Assembly (NCBI RefSeq): GCF_017104965.1
Contig: NZ_JAAGPR010000038.1
Coordinates: forward strand, 16,849 to 80,848
Direction: 5' to 3'
From: Paraburkholderia sp. Ac-20340
Lineage (GTDB): Bacteria; Pseudomonadota; Gammaproteobacteria; Burkholderiales; Burkholderiaceae
DNA length: 64,000 nucleotides
Shown: in pieces, positions 50,794-62,291 of the stretch
Layout of the letters: each line of letters begins with the position of its first letter
Position numbering within the stretch: the stretch's first letter is position 1
Position numbers and translations under genes: made by a program
Notes under the pieces: model-generated
Told to the model about the DNA's origin: nothing
Database searches by the model: none
Seen by the model: only the letters and a program-made list of their open reading frames with translations

Positions 50794-51615
50794 ATGAATG
50801 TTCATACGTCGATCGCCACCCGGCCGCCCGATACCGCCGCACCGCCTCTCGCGCCTGCACCATTCGTCGAACTGCGCGAAGTCTACAAATCCTATGGCGA
50901 ACATCTCGTCGTGATGGACGGGCTCTCGCTCGACATGCAGGCCGACGACCGTCTCGTCATCATCGGTCCGAGCGGCAGCGGCAAGAGTTCGCTGCTGCGC
51001 TGCATGATGGGACTCGAAGGCATTCAGGGCGGCGAGATCCAGTTTCAGGGCCGCTCCTATATGCGGCCCTCGAAAAGCGCTGCCCAACCCGTGCTCGATC
51101 GCGCGCTGCAACGCCAGATCGGCATGGTGTTCCAGCACTACACGCTGTTTCCGCATCTTTCGGTGCTTGGCAATCTGATTCTCGCGCCGATGAAAAGCGC
51201 AGGCATGTCGAAACGCGACGCCACTGAGCGCGCACGCGCCTATCTCGCGCGCCTCGGCCTCGAAAGCAAACTGCACGCATATCCCAGCCAGCTTTCGGGC
51301 GGCCAGAAACAGCGCGTCGCCATTGCGCGTGCGCTGATGCTCGAACCCCGGCTGATGCTGTTCGACGAAGTCACTTCGGCGCTGGACCCCGAAATGGTGG
51401 TCGAGGTGCAGAACGTCATGCTGCAACTGGCTGAACAGAAAATGGCGATGATCATCGTCACGCACGACATGCACTTCGCACGCGATATCGCCACGCGAGT
51501 GATCTTCTGCGCCAATGGATCGATCGTCGAACAGGGGCCGCCCGCGCAACTGTTCCGCCAGCCGCGCGAGAGCCGCACGCGCGAGTTTCTCGAGAAAGTG
51601 CTGCATCTCGACTAA
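50794..51615 (+). CDS. ABC transporter ATPase, polar amino acid (GlnQ/HisP) type
   Basis: Start at ATG 50794 (273 residues; GGAGACC upstream). It has Walker A GPSGSGKS, Q-loop VFQHYTLFPHLSVLGN, signature LSGGQKQRVAIARAL, Walker B LMLFDEVTSALDPE and the switch THD. The usual DEPTSALD reads DEVTSALD, a conservative change after the catalytic Glu. It energises the two permeases that follow immediately (10 bp and 10 bp gaps). Confidence 0.94.
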   Translation: MNVHTSIATRPPDTAAPPLAPAPFVELREVYKSYGEHLVVMDGLSLDMQADDRLVIIGPSGSGKSSLLRCMMGLEGIQGGEIQFQGRSYMRPSKSAAQPVLDRALQRQIGMVFQHYTLFPHLSVLGNLILAPMKSAGMSKRDATERARAYLARLGLESKLHAYPSQLSGGQKQRVAIARALMLEPRLMLFDEVTSALDPEMVVEVQNVMLQLAEQKMAMIIVTHDMHFARDIATRVIFCANGSIVEQGPPAQLFRQPRESRTREFLEKVLHLD

Positions 51616-51625
51616 GGAGAACTGC

Positions 51626-52297
51626 GTGCACTATCACTTCGACTTTTCTTTTCTTTCGGGCCGTCTGGGCGCGTTGCTCGGCGGATTGGGCATCACGCTC
51701 GAACTGACGATCGTGGCGAACGTGCTGGGCGTGACACTGGGTTTCGTGCTCTGCCTGGCTTCGACCAGCCGCCATGCGTGGGTACGCTGGCCCGCGCGTG
51801 CGTATATCGAGTTCTTTCGCTGCACGCCCGCGCTATTGCAGATCGCATGGTTCTTCTACTGCGTGCCGATGATGTTCGACTTCTTCATCGGCCCGGTTGC
51901 GCTGGGCATTCTCGCGCTTGGACTCAATCTCACAGCGTTCAACGCGGAGGCCTATCGCGCGGGTGTGCAGGCCGTGCCGAAGGAGCATCTGGATGCCTGT
52001 GTCGCACTCGGCCTGCGCCCGTGGCAACGCACTTTTTATGTCGTGCTGCCGCAGGCCCTGCGCAGCGCCACGCCCATCCTGATGACCAACGGCATCGGTG
52101 CCTTGCAGCAAAGCGCGCTGGTGGCCGTGGTCGCGGTGGGCGATCTCATGTATGTCGGCAACCAGATCGCCACCGATACATTCCGCCCGCTCGAAACCTA
52201 TACGCTGGTTGCCTGCGTTTATTTCGCGCTGTCCGTTCCGGCTGCCGCGCTGATCCGGCTGGTCGAGCGCCGCCAGGATCTCTCCATGCAGCGTTGA
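51626..52297 (+). CDS. ABC transporter permease 1, polar amino acid (HisM) family
   Basis: The start is GTG 51626 with AAGGAGA 6 nt upstream; 223 residues. It has five membrane helices and the EAA loop EAYRAGVQAVPKEHLDACVALGLRPWQRTFYVVLPQAL, which contacts the ATPase. FFRCTPALLQIAWFFY is the typical entry motif of this family. It pairs with the next gene to form the channel. Confidence 0.92.
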   Translation: MHYHFDFSFLSGRLGALLGGLGITLELTIVANVLGVTLGFVLCLASTSRHAWVRWPARAYIEFFRCTPALLQIAWFFYCVPMMFDFFIGPVALGILALGLNLTAFNAEAYRAGVQAVPKEHLDACVALGLRPWQRTFYVVLPQALRSATPILMTNGIGALQQSALVAVVAVGDLMYVGNQIATDTFRPLETYTLVACVYFALSVPAAALIRLVERRQDLSMQR

Positions 52298-52307
52298 AGG
52301 AGCCACC

Positions 52308-52973
52308 ATGTCCGTTCATTTCGCCATCGTGCTGCCCTATTGGCGCGTACTGCTGCAAGGGCTGGCCACGACTATCGTCTTTACGCTGGGCTGCGCAATC
52401 GCTGGCAGTATCGGCGGCTTCGTGCTGAGTCTGTTGCGCCTGTCGACTCATCGCTGGATCAATGCTGCCGCCTCGTTCTATGTCGAGCTGTTTCGCGGAA
52501 CACCGCTGCTGATCCAGTTATTCTGGATTTTCTTCTGTCTACCGGTGGTATTAGGTCTTGCGATTGCGCCTGCGATTTCCGTGCTGGTCTCACTCACGCT
52601 CTACATGATCGCGATTACCAGCGAAACGTTTCGCGGCGCACTCAAATCGATCGCCAGCGAACAGCACGACGCCTGCGTCGCGCTGGGCCTCACGCCGCGC
52701 GCGAAGATCCTGCACGTGATCTTTCCGCAGGCGCTGTTGCGGGCGCTACCACCGCTGCTGTCGAACGTGGTGAGTCTGTTCAAGGAGAGCGCGCTGATCT
52801 CGTCCGTGGGCATCGCCGATCTCATGCTCGTCGGCCAGAATATTTCGACCAACACGGCGCGCCCGGTCGAGTTTTTAACGACTGTCGGCGCGATCTATTT
52901 TCTGGTGGCGTTTCCGCTTACCCGTCTCGTTGGCGTAGTCGAATCGCGTTTGCTGCGCCGCTACGCCTGCTGA
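52308..52973 (+). CDS. ABC transporter permease 2, polar amino acid (HisM) family
   Basis: Start at ATG 52308 (221 residues; GAAGGAG upstream). It has five helices, ELFRGTPLLIQLFWIFF and the EAA-type loop SETFRGALKSIASEQHDACVALGLTPRAKILHVIFPQAL. It completes the importer with the genes from 49852. A strong terminator follows at 53001-53022. Confidence 0.92.
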   Translation: MSVHFAIVLPYWRVLLQGLATTIVFTLGCAIAGSIGGFVLSLLRLSTHRWINAAASFYVELFRGTPLLIQLFWIFFCLPVVLGLAIAPAISVLVSLTLYMIAITSETFRGALKSIASEQHDACVALGLTPRAKILHVIFPQALLRALPPLLSNVVSLFKESALISSVGIADLMLVGQNISTNTARPVEFLTTVGAIYFLVAFPLTRLVGVVESRLLRRYAC

Positions 52974-53000
52974 CGCATCAGCACCTTTTGAACATGCCGG

Positions 53001-53022
53001 ACGGCCTCGCTTGCGAGGCCGT
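53001..53022 (+). terminator. Rho-independent terminator after the ABC transporter
   Basis: ACGGCCTCGC (53001-53010), TT, then GCGAGGCCGT (53013-53022), followed by a T-rich tract TTTCGTTTTCG. It ends the Rid/porin/ABC unit 28 bp after the permease stop. The rest of the 330-bp gap to 53303 holds the promoter element at 53205. Confidence 0.88.
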
Positions 53023-53204
53023 TTTCGTTTTCGCGTGACGTCATGCGGGTAAATCCCGAGCACTCATTGCAAATCGCCCGGCATTGCTACGACAGCGTAG
53101 ATGAAATCGCTCGCGCCCCGCTCCGGCGGGGGCGGCGTAGTTTCGCGCCGCGTGCAGCACTCGTCCAGCTATAGGACATGGCTATAGCACGCACCTGAGC
53201 AGCC

Positions 53205-53237
53205 ATTCTTCACGCGATTTTTTGACCTTCCGATACT
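53205..53237 (+). promoter_or_regulatory. Duplicated promoter element, copy 2 (monooxygenase unit)
   Basis: Same element as at 48024-48056: ATTCTTCACGCG, then TTTTTGACCT and GATACT, 29/33 identical. It ends 66 bp before the monooxygenase start. A palindrome GCTATAGC lies just upstream (53181-53188) with a half copy GCTATAG at 53168, possible binding sites of a regulator. Confidence 0.65.
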
Positions 53238-53303
53238 GGCTGCAACTGATGCGAACCGTCCCTGGGACAACAGTCCCGGAGCCAGCACACACGGAGGTGA
53301 ACC

Positions 53304-54608
53304 ATGACGAAACAAGCGCGCTATTGCGTGATTGGCGCCGGCGCAGCCGGTCTTGCCGCCCTCAAGACCTTGACCGACGCGGGCGTTGCGGCCGACTGCT
53401 TCGAAAAGAGCGATAGCGTGGGCGGCCACTGGCGCCACGACTACGATGCCCTGCATCTGATTACGCCGAAGAGCAGTTCCTTCTTCGATGGCTTTCCGAT
53501 GCCCGAGTCGTACCCGATGTACCCGAGCCGCGATCAGGTGGCCGCCTATATGCGCAGCTATGCCGAACACTTCGGCCTGAATGCGATGATCCGCTTCAAT
53601 ACGGCGGTCGAGCGCATCGAGCCGCTGGGCGAGCGCGGCGCAGACGGTTGGCGCGTCACGCTCACAGACGGCACATTGCATGAATATGCCGGCGTAGTGG
53701 TCGCAAACGGCCACCTCTGGGATGCAAGCATTCCCGCTCTGGGTCAGGGTTATAGCGGGCGTTCGATCCATTCGGGTTCCTACCGCAATACCGCCGATAT
53801 CGAAGGCCGCGTGCTGGTGGTCGGCTTCGGCAATTCCGGTTGCGATCTGGCCGTGGACGCCGCGCAGAGCCGCCTCGACGTCACCATCGCCATGCGCTGC
53901 GGCCAGGTGTTCCAGCCCAAGACGTTCTACGGCCTGCCGCGCGCCGAAGTGCCCTTCCTCAACGCACTGCCGCCGGAAATGCAGAACATGGCGGCGTCGA
54001 TGCTGATTCACACGGTACTCGGCACGCACGAGAACTATCCGGGCATGCCTGCGCCGGAAACCTACGATCTCGAGAAGCAGCCGCCCGTCGTCAATTCGCT
54101 GCTGCTGTACTGGATTCAGCATGGCCGCATCAAGGTGGCGCCCGGCCTGCGCGCGATCGAAGGCAAGCGCGTGACCTTCGCCGACGGCACCGAAAGCGAA
54201 TACGACACCATCCTTTGGGCCACGGGCTTCAAGACCACGCTGCCGTTCCTCGACCGCTCGCTGCTCGAATGGCGCGATGGCGTACCGCTGCGCACGGCGG
54301 CCATGACGTTGCCTACCGGCCTGGAATCGCTCTACTTCGTTGGTCTCGCGGCGCCGCGCGGCGCGCAATGGCCGGTGTACTGCGCGCAAAGCCGCCTGAT
54401 CGCGCGCTTCATTGCGCTGCGCGAACAGGGCGTAACAGGCCTCGCCGATCACTTCAACCGCACGCAGGACGCCGATTCGCGCATCGATATCGTGCGTCGC
54501 CTGTGGCAGCAGAACCTCGACGAAACCAGCCGCGCGCTGGACGCCATCGCCCAGGCTGGCACGGGCAGCATCGCCAGGCGGCAAGACGAGGCGCAACTGG
54601 CTGTTTGA
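53304..54608 (+). CDS. Flavin-containing monooxygenase (FMO type)
   Basis: Start at ATG 53304 (434 residues; CACGGAGGTGAACC upstream). It has the FAD motif GAGAAG (11-16), the NADPH motif GFGNSG (174-179) and the FMO fingerprint region SGRSIHSGSYR (151-161). The final ATG-type motif is LWATGFKTTLPF. Class B flavoprotein monooxygenases of this kind oxygenate soft N or S atoms, or insert oxygen as Baeyer-Villiger enzymes. It heads a unit with an SDR, an MHS transporter and a racemase-family gene. A nitrogen compound is the likely substrate, from the amino-acid-type importer next door (inference). Confidence 0.9.
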   Translation: MTKQARYCVIGAGAAGLAALKTLTDAGVAADCFEKSDSVGGHWRHDYDALHLITPKSSSFFDGFPMPESYPMYPSRDQVAAYMRSYAEHFGLNAMIRFNTAVERIEPLGERGADGWRVTLTDGTLHEYAGVVVANGHLWDASIPALGQGYSGRSIHSGSYRNTADIEGRVLVVGFGNSGCDLAVDAAQSRLDVTIAMRCGQVFQPKTFYGLPRAEVPFLNALPPEMQNMAASMLIHTVLGTHENYPGMPAPETYDLEKQPPVVNSLLLYWIQHGRIKVAPGLRAIEGKRVTFADGTESEYDTILWATGFKTTLPFLDRSLLEWRDGVPLRTAAMTLPTGLESLYFVGLAAPRGAQWPVYCAQSRLIARFIALREQGVTGLADHFNRTQDADSRIDIVRRLWQQNLDETSRALDAIAQAGTGSIARRQDEAQLAV

Positions 54609-54659
54609 AGCACAACTGCACGCTGTAAGGCCTACCTAACCGCACATTCGGATACCCGC

Positions 54660-55385
54660 ATGAACACGCAGAAACTGGAAACCGCAGGACAGAAAAGCGT
54701 TCTCGTCACCGGCGCGAACTCTGGCATGGGACGCGCCACCGCGCAGCGCTTCGCCGCCGAAGGCTGGCACGTGGTCGCGCTCGACGTCGCCGCCGCTTCG
54801 CATGGCGCCGAAGCCAATATCACGGCGGCCGTTGCCGATATCGCCGACGAAGCCGCGCTCGCCCAGGCCGTCGCTCAGGCGCTGGAAGGCAAGCCGCGCC
54901 TCGCCGCCGTGGTCAACGCGGCCGGCATTTTCCCGACCTCATCGCTCGAGAGCTTCGACACCGCGCTCTATCGGTGCATCTTCGACATCAACGTACTCGG
55001 CACGCTGAACGTGGCGCGCGTGGGCGCAAGACATCTTGGCGATCGAGGCGGCGCGATGCTGTTTTTCGCCTCGGTCGATGCCTTTGCGGTTTCCCGCAAC
55101 CAGTTGCTTTACAGCGCGTCGAAAGCCGCCGTGGTGTCCATCACGCGCTCGCTCGCCATCGAACTGGCGGAACAGCACGTCACCGTCAATGCGATCGCGC
55201 CGGGCTGGGTGGATACCGAGGGCACGCGTCGCGGCGGGCGCATCGAGGCCGCCATTCCCGGCATTCCACTGCATCGCGCAGCCTCGGTCGATGAAATCGC
55301 CACGTGGGTCTGGAATCTCGCGCATGAGCCGTCCTATATCACCGGTGAGACGCTGTGCATCGCGGGCGGCGTGTTCATGCGATAG
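54660..55385 (+). CDS. SDR-family oxidoreductase
   Basis: A 241-residue classical SDR: TGANSGMG (17-24), NAAG (about 87-90), Ser139 and Y151-x3-K155 (LLYSASKAAV), and the C-terminal YITGETLCIAGGVFM. It is an NAD(P)-dependent alcohol or keto reductase. It lies 51 bp after the monooxygenase and probably acts on its product. Confidence 0.87.
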   Translation: MNTQKLETAGQKSVLVTGANSGMGRATAQRFAAEGWHVVALDVAAASHGAEANITAAVADIADEAALAQAVAQALEGKPRLAAVVNAAGIFPTSSLESFDTALYRCIFDINVLGTLNVARVGARHLGDRGGAMLFFASVDAFAVSRNQLLYSASKAAVVSITRSLAIELAEQHVTVNAIAPGWVDTEGTRRGGRIEAAIPGIPLHRAASVDEIATWVWNLAHEPSYITGETLCIAGGVFMR

Positions 55386-55467
55386 CACGCGATGGTGCGC
55401 GCGCGCTTTCTTTTTTGGCGCGCTCGCACCGCTGATTTGAATGTTTCATGATGTGAGGAGAGCTGAA

Positions 55468-56820
55468 ATGAGTGCGAAAGACCTTTCGTCTGAGGATTTC
55501 CCCGGATATATGCAGATTGCCGCCACACGCCACGAGGAGGTATCCGCGCTCAGGCGCGCCGTCGTCGGCGTGACCTGCGGCAACATGATCGAATGGTTCG
55601 ATTTCGCGCTGTATTCGTCGCTGGCGACCATCATCGGCAACGTGTTCTTCAAGAACCAGAGCCACGCGACACAACTACTCTCGATCTACGCAACGTTTGC
55701 CGCAGGTTTTCTGATTCGCCCTATCGGCAGTTTCGTATTCGGGCCCATCGGCGACCGCTACGGGCGGCGCACCGCGCTCACGCTGAGCATTGCGCTGATG
55801 TCGATCGCCACCTTCTGCATCGCCGTGCTGCCCGGCTACGATTCGATCGGCGCGGCTGCACCCGCGCTGCTGCTGGTGATCCGCCTGCTGCAAGGCCTCT
55901 CGACCGGCGGCGAATACGGTGGCTCCTGCACGTTCATCGCGGAACACGCGCCCGACAGCAAACGCTCGTTCCTCACGAGCTGGCTCGAATTCGGCAATAT
56001 CTCCGGCTTTCTGCTGGGCGGCGCCGTAGTCAATGCACTGATGTTTTCGCTCGGCGAAACAGCAATGGCCGCGTGGGGCTGGCGCATTCCGTTCGTGATT
56101 GCCGGACTCACGGGTCTGGTCGCGCTCTATCTGCGTCTGAATGTGGACGAATCGCCGGTCTTCAAACAGATGCAGCAGAACGAAGCACACCAGAAACACC
56201 TTTCCGGCAAGCAGCGTTTTATCGATCTGCTGCTTGCAGAATGGCCACAACTGCTCAAATGCGCGGGGCTCACGGCTGTATTCAATATCACCTACTACGT
56301 TGCGCTCGGCTATGTGCCTGGTTATCTCGCCGATGTAGCGGGTCATCCGGTGGAGTTCGGCAATCTGCTGGCCATGATCGCCACGCTCATGATGCTCGCG
56401 CTGATTCCCGTTTCGGGACGCCTCGCCGATCGCATCGGAGGCACGAAGATGATAGGGCTGGGCTGCCTTGTCATTCTCGTGGGTGCGATCCCGGCCTTCA
56501 GTCTGCTGCGCAGCCAGAGCGTGGCCGTGGTATTTGCCGCACTCATGCTGCTCGTGCTGGCGCAGGTGCTGTTCGAAGGCTCGATGCCGGCCACGCTGGT
56601 CTCGCTGTTCCGCGCGCCCGTGCGTTACAGCGGGCTTGCGATCAGCTATAACGTGTCCGTCTCGCTGCTGGGCGGCACTGCACCGCTGATCAACACCTGG
56701 CTGATCCATCGCACTGGCAATCCCGTGATTCCCGCGTGGTATCTGATGGGCGGCGCCTTGCTCGGATTGATTGCGCTGCGTTTCGTGAAGGATATGACCG
56801 GCAAGCCCTTGCCCATGTGA
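55468..56820 (+). CDS. MFS transporter, metabolite:H+ symporter (MHS) family
   Basis: Start at ATG 55468 (MSAKDLSSEDFPGYMQIAAT, 450 residues), with GAGGAGAGCTGAA upstream; an in-frame ATG at 55441 lacks this. It has about 12 helices. MHS signatures are CGNMIEWFDFALYSSLATIIGNVFF and GPIGDRYGRRTALTLSI, then LLQGLSTGGEYGGSCTFIAEHAP. It is a second MHS carrier in the window, here in the monooxygenase unit, and imports a dicarboxylate, betaine-like or similar compound. Confidence 0.88.
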   Translation: MSAKDLSSEDFPGYMQIAATRHEEVSALRRAVVGVTCGNMIEWFDFALYSSLATIIGNVFFKNQSHATQLLSIYATFAAGFLIRPIGSFVFGPIGDRYGRRTALTLSIALMSIATFCIAVLPGYDSIGAAAPALLLVIRLLQGLSTGGEYGGSCTFIAEHAPDSKRSFLTSWLEFGNISGFLLGGAVVNALMFSLGETAMAAWGWRIPFVIAGLTGLVALYLRLNVDESPVFKQMQQNEAHQKHLSGKQRFIDLLLAEWPQLLKCAGLTAVFNITYYVALGYVPGYLADVAGHPVEFGNLLAMIATLMMLALIPVSGRLADRIGGTKMIGLGCLVILVGAIPAFSLLRSQSVAVVFAALMLLVLAQVLFEGSMPATLVSLFRAPVRYSGLAISYNVSVSLLGGTAPLINTWLIHRTGNPVIPAWYLMGGALLGLIALRFVKDMTGKPLPM

Positions 56821-56848
56821 CTCGAACCATTAGAGAGGATCACTGATC

Positions 56849-57640
56849 ATGCGCATCTGCTGGATTCAACCCACCACGAAACTCGACGCTCTCGCGCCGG
56901 TCTGGAACACGCTGGAAGCGGAGATTCCACCGCTTCTTTCTCCACAATGTTCGGTCGAGTTCCGCTACACACGGCAAAGCACAAATTTCACGCGTTCCCT
57001 GTACGCCGAGCACCTGAACTCAGTCGCGATGATGGATGAAGCGCTCGCAGCCGAACGCGATGGCTTCGACGGCGTGTATTTCGGCTGCTGGAACGATCCA
57101 CTCTGGGAAACGCGCGAAGTGCTGGGTATTCCTGTCGCTTCCGTGGGCGAACAGTCGATGCTGGCCGCGCTGACCATGGGACAACGCTTCGCCGTCGTCA
57201 CGGTATCGGCAAAAACGGCGGTTGCCATCGAACGCGACATCGCACTCTATGGATTGCGCGAGCGCGCCATTGCTCGCCCTGCCCGCGCGATCACGCCAGA
57301 ATCGGATACCGCACTGCTGCTCGGCGCAGTGCGAGATCCGTTCGAATCGTTCATTCCGCGCTTCGAGGCAGTCGCACGCGAATGCATCGCGGATGGCGCG
57401 GACGTCATACTTGTCGGCTGCGCCTGGTATGGCCCGTTGCTCAGGCGCGCGGGTTACAGGCAGGTTTCCGGCACGAACATCGCGGTGATCGATTCGACCA
57501 CGGTGGCGTTGAAGTATCTCGAAGCGATGATCGGCGTGGCCCGCGCCACATCGATCGTGAAATCGCATGGCCCCCAGTTCGCCTCGCCACCACAGGAAAA
57601 GATCGTACAGGCACGCTCGGCGCTCGCCACGCCGCGCTAG
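56849..57640 (+). CDS. Asp/Glu/hydantoin racemase-family protein
   Basis: A 263-residue protein. The two-Cys active site of the family is present: Cys80 in VYFGCWND and Cys191 in ILVGCAWYG, with VASVGEQSMLAALTMGQRFAVVTVS. The superfamily includes hydantoin racemase, maleate isomerase and arylmalonate decarboxylase, all working through enolate-type intermediates. It ends the monooxygenase unit, 28 bp after the MHS gene. The exact reaction is open; with both Cys present, racemase or isomerase chemistry is favoured. Confidence 0.85.
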   Translation: MRICWIQPTTKLDALAPVWNTLEAEIPPLLSPQCSVEFRYTRQSTNFTRSLYAEHLNSVAMMDEALAAERDGFDGVYFGCWNDPLWETREVLGIPVASVGEQSMLAALTMGQRFAVVTVSAKTAVAIERDIALYGLRERAIARPARAITPESDTALLLGAVRDPFESFIPRFEAVARECIADGADVILVGCAWYGPLLRRAGYRQVSGTNIAVIDSTTVALKYLEAMIGVARATSIVKSHGPQFASPPQEKIVQARSALATPR

Positions 57641-57825
57641 CCGGCTGCCAGCTCACACAGCCCATCCGGCCCCACACCCACATATCAATTTCGTAATCCA
57701 ACGGTCACCCTCCGGCAAAGCCCGCACCCGCAGACTGCGAACCTCCATACCGCCGCGCGCGCATGACTGCCTCGACTGCCTGTCGATGGCTGGCCAGCGC
57801 GCCATCACGCTCAAACAGGTTCGTC

Positions 57826-61080
<3,255 letters not shown>

Positions 61081-61115
61081 CGCATTCCGAATTCACGCCT
61101 ATCACATCGCCGATC

Positions 61116-62291
61116 ATGAACGACCTCGAAAAACAGACTCCTGCGCCGCGCCGCAAGGCGGCAATCGCCCTCGCCGCGCTTGCCCTCGCACTGCTGGCCG
61201 CGGGCGTCGTCCCGCGATTGCAGGCGAGCCGCGCGCTCGCCGCGCAGACCGCAACGCAAAGCACGCTCACCGTTGCCGTGGTGCGTCCGCAACCCGCGCC
61301 TGCGAGCCAGGACCTCGTGCTGCCAGGCGCCGCCACGCCCTTCGCCGATGCCGCGATCTACGCGCGCACGAGCGGCTACATCGCGCACTGGTACACGGAC
61401 ATCGGCACGCATGTGAAAGCGGGCCAGGTGCTCGCGGATATCGCCGCGCCGGATCTGGACGCGCAACTGCGCGCCGCACGCGCCGACGAAGCTTCCGCGC
61501 AAGCGGCCTATAACTACGCGAAAACCACGGCGCAGCGCTGGCAAACGATGCTGGCCAGCCAGTCCGTGGCGCAGCAGGACGCCGACGCGAAACTCAGCGA
61601 CATGCAGACCAGACAGGCCGCGCTTGCGGCCGCGCAGGCCAACGTTGCGCGACTGGCCGAACTGGTTTCGTATGAGAAAGTCACGGCGCCGTTCGATGGC
61701 GTGGTGACGGCTCGCGACGTCGACGTGGGCGCACTCGTTACGGCGGGCGGCACGCCCGGCGCGCCGTCGTCCACGAACGAACTGTTCCATCTCTCGCAGA
61801 CACAGACCTTGCGCGTATTCGTCGATGTACCGCAGGACGATGCCGCCGACGTCACGCCCGCCACCGAAGCATGGTTGACGACGCAACAATATCCGGGCCG
61901 CCGCTTTACTGCGCACGTGGCGCGCAGCGCGGGTGCAATCGATCCGACCAGCCGCACCTTGCGCGTGGAAATCGACGTCGACAATGCGGATGGCGCGCTG
62001 TTGCCAGGCGGCTACGTGCAGGCGCATCTCGCCTTGAAGACCACCACGCCCGCACTCGACGTGCCCGTGACGGCCTTGCTGTTTCGCGCCGATGGCGTAA
62101 CGGTTGCAACCGTCGATGCCGCTGGCAAGGTGTTGCTCAAACCCGTGCATCTGGGGCGCGACTTCGGCACGCATGTGGAAGTCACTTCGGGCCTGAGCGC
62201 CAACGATCGCGTGATCGACAATCCCGGCGACAGCATCAGCAACGGCGAACCGGTGAGCATCGCGGCCACGACGAAGGCGGCGCAATCATGA
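61116..62291 (+). CDS. RND efflux periplasmic adaptor (membrane fusion protein)
   Basis: Start at ATG 61116 (MNDLEKQTPAPRRKAAIALA, 391 residues), with an N-terminal anchor (about 15-33). The lipoyl halves (DAAIYARTSGYIAHWYTDIGTHVKAGQVLADI and VTAPFDGVVTARDVDVGALV) flank a coiled-coil hairpin (about 115-180), followed by beta-barrel and membrane-proximal domains. It joins the RND pump to the outer-membrane channel. It starts 35 bp after the pump stop and overlaps the channel gene by 4 bp. Confidence 0.93.
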   Translation: MNDLEKQTPAPRRKAAIALAALALALLAAGVVPRLQASRALAAQTATQSTLTVAVVRPQPAPASQDLVLPGAATPFADAAIYARTSGYIAHWYTDIGTHVKAGQVLADIAAPDLDAQLRAARADEASAQAAYNYAKTTAQRWQTMLASQSVAQQDADAKLSDMQTRQAALAAAQANVARLAELVSYEKVTAPFDGVVTARDVDVGALVTAGGTPGAPSSTNELFHLSQTQTLRVFVDVPQDDAADVTPATEAWLTTQQYPGRRFTAHVARSAGAIDPTSRTLRVEIDVDNADGALLPGGYVQAHLALKTTTPALDVPVTALLFRADGVTVATVDAAGKVLLKPVHLGRDFGTHVEVTSGLSANDRVIDNPGDSISNGEPVSIAATTKAAQS

